Below, piece by piece: positions 26,115 through 33,659 of a stretch of DNA of 42,023 nucleotides (positions are counted from its first letter, which is position 1; each line of letters begins with the position of its first letter). Source of the DNA: Lentisphaerae bacterium GWF2_44_16. GTDB taxonomy: Bacteria; Verrucomicrobiota; Lentisphaeria; Victivallales; GWF2-45-14. The stretch covers positions 1 to 42,023 of the forward strand of contig MHBF01000064.1 of the NCBI GenBank assembly GCA_001803225.1, in the 5' to 3' direction. Made by a program: the position numbers and the translations under genes. The notes under the pieces were generated by a model, which saw only the letters and a program-made list of their open reading frames with translations, did no database searches and was not told the DNA's origin.

Positions 26115-27299
26115 ATGAAAAAACTCCTCCGTCTCCTCTTTATCGCAATCATCTTCCAATCCGCGGTAGCGTTCGCGCAAGACACAGTAGCGCCTAAAAC
26201 TCCAATATGCTCCTTAAGGCTTCTGCTTCCTCCGGCTGTTTACGCTGTGCCGGGACACGAGATAAGTATCTATTTTGATAACGTGATATTGACCCCGTGC
26301 GTAAAGAATTATCTTTTTGATGTTGACTGCAAAGCCGGACGTCAGGACCAGGAACGCTGGCGTTATACGCCCGAGTCAAAGGACGTTGGAAGTTTTCCAT
26401 TTTCATTGAAAGTTTTCGACACCTTTGATAAATTAGCAGGGGAAGCATCCACGACAGTTTACCTGAGTCCGGCAAATGCCGGGGCCGGGAAAAATATAAG
26501 CCTGCTCATCGTAGGGGACAGCCTTACCGACGCATCTGTTTATCCAAAAGAATTATACAAGCTTTTCAAAAATGAAGGCAATCCTAACGTCAAATTCATA
26601 GGAAGCCACGCAGGACACGGTTCGGAAGTCAAGGAAGGCGTTCCGGGGCACGAAGGAAGAGGCGGCTGGACTTGGAACAGTTTCTGCACAAAATGGACAG
26701 AAGAAAAGGATAAACCATATCGCGCTAAAAGTCCCTTTCTTGTTTTAAAGGAAGGAAAGCCCGTACTTGATTTCAAAGCTTATTGTGATAAATACAACGA
26801 AGGCAAAGCCCCCGACTTCATCACCATTATGCTCGGGATAAACGACAGTTTTGGAGCAACCGACGAAACCATAGAAAAAAGCATTGACAGCATGTTCGGT
26901 TATGCGGATACCCTTCTCGCCGAATTTCGCAAAGTCGGGCCAAACACAAAAATAGGCATAGTGCTTATTCCTCCTCCTGCGGCAACACAAGACGCGTTCG
27001 GCTCCAATTACAAATGTGGACAGACCCGCTGGCAGTACAGGAAAAATCAGCACAGGGTTGCCGAGAGGCTCATTCAGAAATTCGCGGGAAAAGAAAAGGA
27101 AAATCTTTTCATAATTCCGGCTTATATAAATATCGACTGTGTCAACGGTTTCCCGAAGAAGCAGGAGACTGCGAATTCCAGATCAAGCGTTAAAATATCC
27201 CGTGATTCAAACGGAGTACATCCTGCGCCGGAAGGTTATCTCCAGATAGCGGACTCCATATATTACTGGTTGAAATATCAACTGAGCCAAGAGAAATAA
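26115..27299 (+). CDS. Secreted SGNH/GDSL hydrolase (probable carbohydrate esterase), copy 2
   Basis: The ATG at 26115 begins a typical signal peptide (MKKLLRLLFIAIIFQSAVAF), giving 394 aa. An ATG at 26097 would add six residues; neither start has a strong ribosome-binding site and both may rely on coupling to the gene just before. The domain order and many blocks match the protein at 3995: LLLPPAVYA, GAGKNISLLIVGDSLT (Ser136), GHEGRGGWTW, LGINDSF, CGQTRWQYRKNQH and NGVHPAPEGYLQIADS (His369). As in the first copy, the DxxH Asp is Asn (Asn366). Expected role: extracytoplasmic ester removal from a glycan. Confidence 0.86.
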   Translation: MKKLLRLLFIAIIFQSAVAFAQDTVAPKTPICSLRLLLPPAVYAVPGHEISIYFDNVILTPCVKNYLFDVDCKAGRQDQERWRYTPESKDVGSFPFSLKVFDTFDKLAGEASTTVYLSPANAGAGKNISLLIVGDSLTDASVYPKELYKLFKNEGNPNVKFIGSHAGHGSEVKEGVPGHEGRGGWTWNSFCTKWTEEKDKPYRAKSPFLVLKEGKPVLDFKAYCDKYNEGKAPDFITIMLGINDSFGATDETIEKSIDSMFGYADTLLAEFRKVGPNTKIGIVLIPPPAATQDAFGSNYKCGQTRWQYRKNQHRVAERLIQKFAGKEKENLFIIPAYINIDCVNGFPKKQETANSRSSVKISRDSNGVHPAPEGYLQIADSIYYWLKYQLSQEK

Positions 27300-27300
27300 A

Positions 27301-28530
27301 ATGAACACTAATGAAGTCTTTCATGCTTACGAGAGACGTTTCGCAAAAGTGATGTCGGAAATTCCGGTCAGAAAACCATGGCTGGAAAAAGACAGGGAAA
27401 AAATAATATCCGCCACCAAGAAATGCCTCGGCATCAAAGATGAATGGATACCTGAAATCAAAGCTGAAACCTTGCGTACCGTCAAGGGCGAAGGCTTCAG
27501 CATTGATTTCATAAAGTTTGAATCATGGAAAAGTACCGTCGGCACCGCGCACATTTATAAACCGGAGATCCCGGCAGGCGAAAAAGCCCCTCTTGTAATT
27601 CTCTGCTGTGGACATGGCGCAAACGGAAAACTCTGTCCCGGATATCAGGCAATGGCAAGACGTCTGGCAAAACAGGGCGCAATGGTCATTGTTCCCGATA
27701 ACATAGGACAGGGCGAACGCGTTCCCATGGGACACAGCGGCCCCGTAATCCCTTTCGCCTGCGGAATGAGCGTACAGGGCCTAATCGTAATGGAAACACT
27801 CGCTTGGCTCGAATGGGCAAAAAAAAATCCCCTTGTGGACAAATCTCGACTGGCGGCAATAGGCAATTCCGGCGGCGGTACACTTACAATGTTCCTCGCG
27901 GCATTAGGCAAAGGGCTTTCCGCAATATCTTCTTCGGGATATCCAAATACGTTCGAATTCATCGCCCGGAAAGAGAAAAAACATTGCCACTGCAATATTC
28001 TCCCCGGAATAGTCGGACGTCTTGAAATGTGGGAACTTTACGGAGTATTCGCACCAAACAAACTTATGCTCTTTCAAGGACTGGAAGACTCTCTTTTCCC
28101 GGCGGACATATTTTATTCCACCGCCAGAAAAGTTAAATCCGTTTATGAAGAGATGAACGCGGCAGGCGCATTTTGCTTTGAAGTAATGCCCGGAAAACAT
28201 CCCTGGAACAATGATAAAAGATTCCTCATAAGCTCTTTTCTTGCGGAAGCTTTGAAACTGCGTCCGTCGGAGAATCTGGAAAAAGATGACAAATGCCTCA
28301 TGGGAGAAGAGGAAAAATGCCTGGAAAAATGGCCAGAAAACGCATTATCGGCAGATGATATCGCCAGAAACCTAAGCGGACTTAATCCGCCTGACAGCCT
28401 GAAACTCAGCGATGTATATCCGCCCAATCCCATGCCTGAAGAAATTTCACAAGTTTCTTCAAGGGGAGATACCATGCAGATACTCGCCCAGTTTGAATGT
28501 TTTTTATCCGACGGGAAAAAAATAATCTAA
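27301..28530 (+). CDS. Alpha/beta hydrolase (acetylxylan esterase/dienelactone hydrolase-like)
   Basis: A 409-aa protein without a signal peptide. After an N-terminal helical extension comes an alpha/beta hydrolase fold: LVILCCGHGANGK (oxyanion region), VIVPDNIGQGER, and nucleophile elbow AAIGNSGGG with Ser190. GLEDSLFP gives Asp263 and MPGKHPW gives His300, a complete triad in the right order. The C-terminal 90 residues (about 310-409) are an unassigned tail. It starts one base after the SGNH stop, so the pair is tightly coupled. Likely a cytoplasmic esterase for sugar esters taken up after extracellular digestion; substrate inferred only from neighbours. Confidence 0.82.
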   Translation: MNTNEVFHAYERRFAKVMSEIPVRKPWLEKDREKIISATKKCLGIKDEWIPEIKAETLRTVKGEGFSIDFIKFESWKSTVGTAHIYKPEIPAGEKAPLVILCCGHGANGKLCPGYQAMARRLAKQGAMVIVPDNIGQGERVPMGHSGPVIPFACGMSVQGLIVMETLAWLEWAKKNPLVDKSRLAAIGNSGGGTLTMFLAALGKGLSAISSSGYPNTFEFIARKEKKHCHCNILPGIVGRLEMWELYGVFAPNKLMLFQGLEDSLFPADIFYSTARKVKSVYEEMNAAGAFCFEVMPGKHPWNNDKRFLISSFLAEALKLRPSENLEKDDKCLMGEEEKCLEKWPENALSADDIARNLSGLNPPDSLKLSDVYPPNPMPEEISQVSSRGDTMQILAQFECFLSDGKKII

Positions 28531-28549
28531 AATACCAAGGGAGATAAAA

Positions 28550-30511
28550 ATGTTTTCAAAGGTACTCGAAACGCCACGCTGCATGAATATGGGATTTCAT
28601 TACACGCGCCAGTACAGCCGCAGAAGCCGTGTAAACGTCATGGGGCTGGTTGACCATTCCACCGAAGAGTGGTCCCGCTGGTATGAAAAAGCTCACGGCG
28701 CTGAAGCCATGAAAAAGATGGCGGAACACGGTTATAGTCTCATGGAAATACATTTTCTTTACGGATACGGGCTGAAAGGCGAAAAGGAAGAAATCGAACT
28801 TACGAAAAAAATGGTTTCCAACGCTCACAAATTCGGCATTAAAGTACTCGGATATTTTCAGTTTTTTTCAGTGCAGGAGGAATTATTCTTTCTCGAAAAC
28901 CCCTGGGCCGCAAAATGCATTCAATTGAAAAGCGACGGCAAACGCCATGAATACGCCTATGACCGCCCTGCCCTATGCTTCACAAACAAACAAGTGCAGG
29001 ACTATTACCTGAAAGGAATAGAAATCGGGTTGAAATACTGCGATCTGGACGGCATAAGGCTGGACAATGATTACTACAAGGGATGCTACTGTCCGAACTG
29101 TCAGAAAGAGTTCAGGGCATATCTGAAAAAGAATTTTTCCAAAAAAGAAGCGAGGAGGGTTTTCGGATTTGAGGATTTGAGCGGAGTATCGCTTGTACCG
29201 CCTCTGGAAGACGGAAACGGAAGAGGCGGAGACCCCTTATGGTCTGCAATGGTGAAATTCCGCCAGCAGCAGCGTCAGGGAATTATGAAAATGATATCTG
29301 ATAAAATCCTTTCTATAAAGCCTGACGGAATACTAGGCGGCAATCCTGCCGTAAGCAGAAAACCAAGTGACGCTTTCAGAATAAATGTATATCCGCCGGA
29401 TCTGGGAAAAACCCATCATCTAATCTGTTCCGAAAACAGCCTTTTCCCAGCTAGAACAGGCGCCTCCATACGTCATCAGGTAACTATTTACAAACATGGG
29501 CAATCCTCAGATTTCAAGGTCTTCCCATCGCATCATCTCTATACAGCGGAAGGCAGGACACGCTGGCCGGAAAACATGGAAGAATGCGCCCTGACCCTCT
29601 GCGAGGCCCTTTGTTTTGGCGGACATGTTCCCTGCACCACATGGGGTTTGAGGATGGATGGAGATGAGAACAAAACACTATATGAAAGGCCCCATTTTAT
29701 TGAGGCGTTGCATCCGGTCAGGGATTTTTTGAGGGAACACCAGAATGTTTATAAGTCCGCAAAATGTTCTGCGACAGTCGGCATATACATGAACAGGGAA
29801 TCTCTGAACAGCGACAGTATCAGGGCATGGCATTCAATACAGGGAGCAATACAGCTTTTGCTGGCAAATCACGTACCCTTCCGGTTCATAGACGAAGATG
29901 AAGACGGCATAATGAAAGACCTCGAACTCCTGATAATTCCCGATATAAGGCTGGTGAGCGAAAAACAGCTCGACCATTTCAGGAATTTTCTGAAAACCGG
30001 AAAAATCCTCCTCAGCGGCGAAGCCTGCCTTTACGACGAATACTTCCTCCGGCGCGAAAAAAGCGAATGGACAAAGTTCCTGTCCAGCAAAAACATTGAA
30101 TATCTTAAAGACTGCCCTGAAAAAGCTGATGAAAAAAAGGTGGAATATTTCCACGGCGGAAATTATGTAAAAATACCGTTTCCAGAAAAAGGCAGCCAGT
30201 TTATGAAAGCGCTGAAGAGCGTTTACAAGCCGCTTATAAGCGCGGAAGGCAGTCCGTTTATAGCGATAGATTTTTTTGCCAACCCGAAGAAGGAATATTT
30301 CATTCACCTGCTGAATTATGACAACAATAAGCCTGCTGATTTTTCCGTCACAATAAACAGGAACATCAAATCCGCCGAGTTTTATTTTCCAGAAGTGCTG
30401 GGCCCGGCCCTCCAGCCGTCAATGTCCCTGCAGAAAGATTCGGCAACTATAAAAATAAAGAAACTCCATACCTACATGGTCATAAAGTTTCAGTTAGCAG
30501 GCTTGCCGTAA
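28550..30511 (+). CDS. TIM-barrel glycosidase-like protein with GATase-like domain
   Basis: A 653-aa protein, no signal peptide, GGGAG ribosome-binding site. Residues 1-330 form a TIM barrel related to hypothetical glycosidase families: FGIKVLGYFQFF, CDLDGIRLDNDYY (possible catalytic Asp residues) and a Cys segment, KGCYCPNCQKEFRAYLKK, like the GH42 metal site. From about residue 400 follows a GATase-like beta-galactosidase trimerisation domain (LELLIIPDIRLVSEKQL, TGKILLSGEACL), then a small beta domain (590-653). This is a shorter cytoplasmic counterpart of the middle of the 1474-aa secreted protein. Its stop lies 22 bp inside the convergent dipeptidase gene. Confidence 0.75.
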   Translation: MFSKVLETPRCMNMGFHYTRQYSRRSRVNVMGLVDHSTEEWSRWYEKAHGAEAMKKMAEHGYSLMEIHFLYGYGLKGEKEEIELTKKMVSNAHKFGIKVLGYFQFFSVQEELFFLENPWAAKCIQLKSDGKRHEYAYDRPALCFTNKQVQDYYLKGIEIGLKYCDLDGIRLDNDYYKGCYCPNCQKEFRAYLKKNFSKKEARRVFGFEDLSGVSLVPPLEDGNGRGGDPLWSAMVKFRQQQRQGIMKMISDKILSIKPDGILGGNPAVSRKPSDAFRINVYPPDLGKTHHLICSENSLFPARTGASIRHQVTIYKHGQSSDFKVFPSHHLYTAEGRTRWPENMEECALTLCEALCFGGHVPCTTWGLRMDGDENKTLYERPHFIEALHPVRDFLREHQNVYKSAKCSATVGIYMNRESLNSDSIRAWHSIQGAIQLLLANHVPFRFIDEDEDGIMKDLELLIIPDIRLVSEKQLDHFRNFLKTGKILLSGEACLYDEYFLRREKSEWTKFLSSKNIEYLKDCPEKADEKKVEYFHGGNYVKIPFPEKGSQFMKALKSVYKPLISAEGSPFIAIDFFANPKKEYFIHLLNYDNNKPADFSVTINRNIKSAEFYFPEVLGPALQPSMSLQKDSATIKIKKLHTYMVIKFQLAGLP

Positions 30512-32181
30512 ACGGCAGGGCCCTTGCGGTATTCGGTTTTTTCAAGCCATTCCTGCGGGTAACCGGCCCTTTCTCCGGGACGTTTCGCGTTGAGGTATCC
30601 CGAGCTGTAATTCACTATGAGGGAATCGGCAAGGCCCCACCATTCACGGATTACTTTTTCGGCATTCTCGGAACAGTAATTCGTCAGATACTTTTTAAGG
30701 TTTTCAGGTTTCTGCTGGTAAAGCATAAGGGCTTCCGTATCTATTACCTGAAGTGTGCTTATTTCGGATGTCTCTATTTCATTCTGTTTTGCCTGTATGT
30801 CCTTTATCATATAGGAATACTTGAGTTCAGCCCAATTTGCCGTAAAGTTAAAAACGCGCCAGGCAAAACTTCTGTCAATTTTATCAACTGAACCATACTG
30901 AAAAGACTTCGGCAGATCTGAAACACCTGCATAAAAAGGCATATAGCATGTCGCATGAGGAACGTCAAAACCAGCCCACATGACTCCGCCTATCGGGTCG
31001 GGCAACCAGCCTCTGGCCTGACAGATATAGGAATAGCCCGTATAAGGTACGCATACGGGGCGTTCCCATGCGCCGGGTTGTTTTGTTTCGGGCATTTTCA
31101 GGAGGCCCCCGATTGAATCATATTTGCCGATATATCTCGAAGGGGACGAAAACGGGCCGGCCGCTATACCTTTTGCCATATCAAATTCAGTTCCTTCGAA
31201 ATGATCCCTGTGAAGCGCCATCATGTCTTTTACGGCGAGTTTCCGGGCGGGCATGATGGAAAACGGATATTCTTCCGTAAAGGAATCCGCCACCCAGGGA
31301 TTCAGGTTCAGGGCCGGATTGATTATCGAAAATATTCTCCATACCCGTCTGAGGCTGTAATAAGGATGATGAAATTCACCCAGGCTCACGGTTTTGAGCC
31401 AGTCAAGTTTTCCCTCGGATGGCGCCCACCAGCCGTATTCCTCGGCCATCTTAAAAATCTTTTTTGAATAAAGCATATCCGGACTGTCCGTTTCAATCTC
31501 GCGTATTCTGAACTCGTTTGCCGCGACAAAAACTTCTCCGTCCGGAACTTTTTTAGCGACCCAGAGGCCGCCTTCGAGGTCAGGTGAACAGCAGAGCTCC
31601 ATAACCCAGCCTTCATAGGCGTCCGCAAAAATCAGGGTTTCGCCTGTCCCGAAATAGCCGTATTTGTCTATAAGCTCACCGACAAGGATTACAGCATCTT
31701 TCGCTTTTTTACAACGTTCAAGAGCTATGCGCGAAAGTTCAGGTGAAAACATGATTCTTTTTCCATATTCGGGTATTGCCATTACTTTGGCGTTGCATGT
31801 GCATTCGCCTGACATGAGCTGATGTTCGTTCATTATGCCATAATTGGCGTCGAAATAAGCGTAAGTGCGGGGTACTTGCTCTATATATCCCACGGGTATT
31901 GTGCCTTTGTGCCCTGGGGTGTTGTAAGCGGGGGCCCTGCTTTTATTTACTATTCTGGGATAATTGCAGTTGGAGCCGAATACAGGACGCGAATAGTTTT
32001 TGCCGTAACTCCCGGCAGGGACATAAACTATGCGCTGGTCGGCGAATTCGTTATCATCGGTATGGCTTACCATCATAGAACCGTCCGCGCTGGCGCCCTT
32101 TGTCACGAGAATAGTTGTACACGCGTCTGAAAAATGAATGAACGAAAAAATCAGCAACACTGAAAATATTTTTTTTAACAT
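30490..32181 (-). CDS. Exported C69-family dipeptidase (PepD-like)
   Basis: I start it at 32181, where GGAGACCTT precedes the ATG, not at an upstream in-frame ATG; this gives 563 aa. The signal peptide (MLKKIFSVLLIFSFIHFSDA) is followed by Cys21-Thr-Thr. In the C69/Ntn-hydrolase family the Cys exposed at the mature N-terminus is the nucleophile, so signal cleavage would also create the active site. Further family blocks are ADGSMMVSHTDDNE, MNEHQLMSGECTC and the region around WVMELCCSPD. It is expected in the periplasm or at the surface cleaving dipeptides. It lies 31 bp downstream of prmC in what looks like one transcription unit. Confidence 0.88.
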   Translation of the reverse strand: MLKKIFSVLLIFSFIHFSDACTTILVTKGASADGSMMVSHTDDNEFADQRIVYVPAGSYGKNYSRPVFGSNCNYPRIVNKSRAPAYNTPGHKGTIPVGYIEQVPRTYAYFDANYGIMNEHQLMSGECTCNAKVMAIPEYGKRIMFSPELSRIALERCKKAKDAVILVGELIDKYGYFGTGETLIFADAYEGWVMELCCSPDLEGGLWVAKKVPDGEVFVAANEFRIREIETDSPDMLYSKKIFKMAEEYGWWAPSEGKLDWLKTVSLGEFHHPYYSLRRVWRIFSIINPALNLNPWVADSFTEEYPFSIMPARKLAVKDMMALHRDHFEGTEFDMAKGIAAGPFSSPSRYIGKYDSIGGLLKMPETKQPGAWERPVCVPYTGYSYICQARGWLPDPIGGVMWAGFDVPHATCYMPFYAGVSDLPKSFQYGSVDKIDRSFAWRVFNFTANWAELKYSYMIKDIQAKQNEIETSEISTLQVIDTEALMLYQQKPENLKKYLTNYCSENAEKVIREWWGLADSLIVNYSSGYLNAKRPGERAGYPQEWLEKTEYRKGPAVYGKPAN

Positions 32182-32212
32182 AAGGTCTCCTTGTTTCCCG
32201 ATTAAAATATCA

Positions 32213-33055
32213 CTAAATGTGCCTTGCGACAATGAAACGTTCAATTCCGTTGAAATCTTTTTTTATTTGGATTTCGTTAAATTTCGCCTCTGAAAGAATT
32301 TTCCGGACTTTTTCCGCCTGGTTTATGCCCAGTTCAAGCATGAGCAGGCCGTTTTCAAAAAGAAATTCAGATACCTGTTCAATCAGGCGCGCTATCAGGT
32401 CAAGGCCGTCATAACCTCCGGCAAGGGCGAGTTCCGGCTCAAATTTTCCGACTTCTTCGGGCAATGCTTTGAGTTCGTCCTCAGAAACATAAGGCAGGTT
32501 CGCGGCAATCACATGAAATTTAACGCCACTTACAGCATCAAGGAGATTTCCCTGAATGAAACGCGCGTTCTCAAGTCCGTACCTGCGTCTGTTTGCTTCA
32601 GCGTATTTCAAAGCCTCCGGGCTTATGTCTATGCCTGTTACGCGCGCGTCTTTTCTTTCGTAGGCCGCAGAAAGAGTTATCGCGCCGCTTCCCGTGCCGA
32701 CGTCGCAAATTTCAGGATTAGCGGGGGCCATTTCCACAATCATTCCTGCCAGAATTTCCGTTTCCGGTCTGGGTATCAGAACGCCCGGCCCGACATTAAG
32801 GGTAAGTTCCCTAAAAAAAGCTCTTCCGTAAATGTATTGAAGGGGTTCCCCGGCAAGGCGTCTGGCTGTATTGCGTCTGATATTTTCGACAGTTTCGGGA
32901 GAAAGAGGCCTGAATTTATCGGCATGGAGTTCGAGACGGGATATTGAGAGGGCTTCCGTTACAATATATTCAGCGTCGGAAAGAGGCTGCCGGAGGGAGC
33001 CTTTTTCAAGGGCTGACACCGTTTCTTCAAGTATATCTGAGAGTGTGACTTTAAT
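32213..33055 (-). CDS. prmC: Peptide chain release factor glutamine methyltransferase
   Basis: PrmC/HemK methylates the Gln of the GGQ motif of release factors. The core has LIPRPETEIL, the SAM-binding motif VGTGSGAITLSAAYE and the catalytic N186-LPYV (NPPY-type with Leu). The first GTG (33019) would cut the conserved N-terminal helix and has no ribosome-binding site. In the same frame the sequence upstream, KVTLSDILEETVSALEKG, matches the usual PrmC N-terminus. It begins at an ATT codon (33055-33053) preceded by AGAGGA at 8 bases, giving 280 aa, the usual length. ATT is a rare start, so a functional assignment of start is inferred. It lies 45 bp after the 89-aa gene. Confidence 0.9.
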   Translation of the reverse strand: MKVTLSDILEETVSALEKGSLRQPLSDAEYIVTEALSISRLELHADKFRPLSPETVENIRRNTARRLAGEPLQYIYGRAFFRELTLNVGPGVLIPRPETEILAGMIVEMAPANPEICDVGTGSGAITLSAAYERKDARVTGIDISPEALKYAEANRRRYGLENARFIQGNLLDAVSGVKFHVIAANLPYVSEDELKALPEEVGKFEPELALAGGYDGLDLIARLIEQVSEFLFENGLLMLELGINQAEKVRKILSEAKFNEIQIKKDFNGIERFIVARHI

Positions 33056-33100
33056 ATTCGTATTCCTCTGTAAATAAGGAAGGAGAGAAAAGGCCGGAAA

Positions 33101-33370
33101 CTATTTTTCGCTTCCGGCTTCGGAAATAATATCGATAAATTCATTTTTCGATACTTCTTCCAGGCTTTTGCCTTTTGCCTTGAGTTTTTCATTCACCTTG
33201 ATAGCGGTTTCCACCATCCGCTCATGTGTTTCCTCGGAACCACCCGCAAGGTAGAAATTCTCACCTTTGGTCATCCGGGAATGACCATCCTTATTATCAA
33301 AGCCTATCCCCAAAAGAAGGGCTTTTTTATTTTTTCCGCCTTTATTGTCTGTATTTCTTGGAGACACCAT
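33101..33370 (-). CDS. Small conserved-looking protein of unknown function upstream of prmC
   Basis: 89 aa, with AGAGGTG 10 bases before the ATG and a good promoter behind it. The N-terminus (residues 1-45) has KKALLLGIGFDNKDGHSRMT followed by KGENFYLAGGSEETHERM. The C-terminal half is an amphipathic helix rich in Lys and Glu. I do not recognise a named domain, though the sequence reads like a genuinely conserved cytoplasmic protein. It leads the unit that continues into prmC and the C69 dipeptidase. Confidence 0.75.
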   Translation of the reverse strand: MVSPRNTDNKGGKNKKALLLGIGFDNKDGHSRMTKGENFYLAGGSEETHERMVETAIKVNEKLKAKGKSLEEVSKNEFIDIISEAGSEK

Positions 33371-33407
33371 ATATTAAACACCTCTGAAAGCTAATATCAC
33401 TGCATTA

Positions 33408-33436
33408 ATTATAGCACTGAAAGCCTCATAATCAAA
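33408..33436 (-). promoter_or_regulatory. Promoter of the 89-aa gene - prmC - dipeptidase unit
   Basis: Read on the minus strand: TTTGAT (33436-33431), 17-bp spacer, TATAAT (33413-33408), about 40 bp before the ATG at 33370. Confidence 0.6.
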
Positions 33437-33569
33437 GGCTGAAAAACGAGGCTTTTCCATAAACTGCCGTTTTTAATTTCCCGAATATATCAGTTTATCA
33501 TTTCGGGAATTGCAATTTTACAGAGGCAGTCCTATATTTCCTGCGAATCTGAAAATGGCATAAAATTTT

Positions 33570-33598
33570 TTGTTCTTCAAAAGGGGGGCTTTTATTTA
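33570..33598 (+). promoter_or_regulatory. Possible promoter of the acetolactate synthase gene
   Basis: TTGTTC (33570-33575), 17-bp spacer and TATTTA (33593-33598) lie 60 bp before the ATG. An inverted repeat TTCCCGAA (33478-33485) / TTCGGGAA (33502-33509) sits upstream and could be a regulator site. I see no convincing leader peptide or T-box. Confidence 0.4.
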
Positions 33599-33659
33599 AT
33601 TCTCCCGGAGAATTTTTGTTTTATGTGTAATCTTATATATTCACAGACTAAGGGTTTCC

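Noticed and set aside
33420..33455. AAAGCCTC...GAGGCTTT inverted repeat as a terminator.
   Set aside because: It lies between divergent promoters with no gene reading into it from the left on the plus strand, and the 20-base loop is long.
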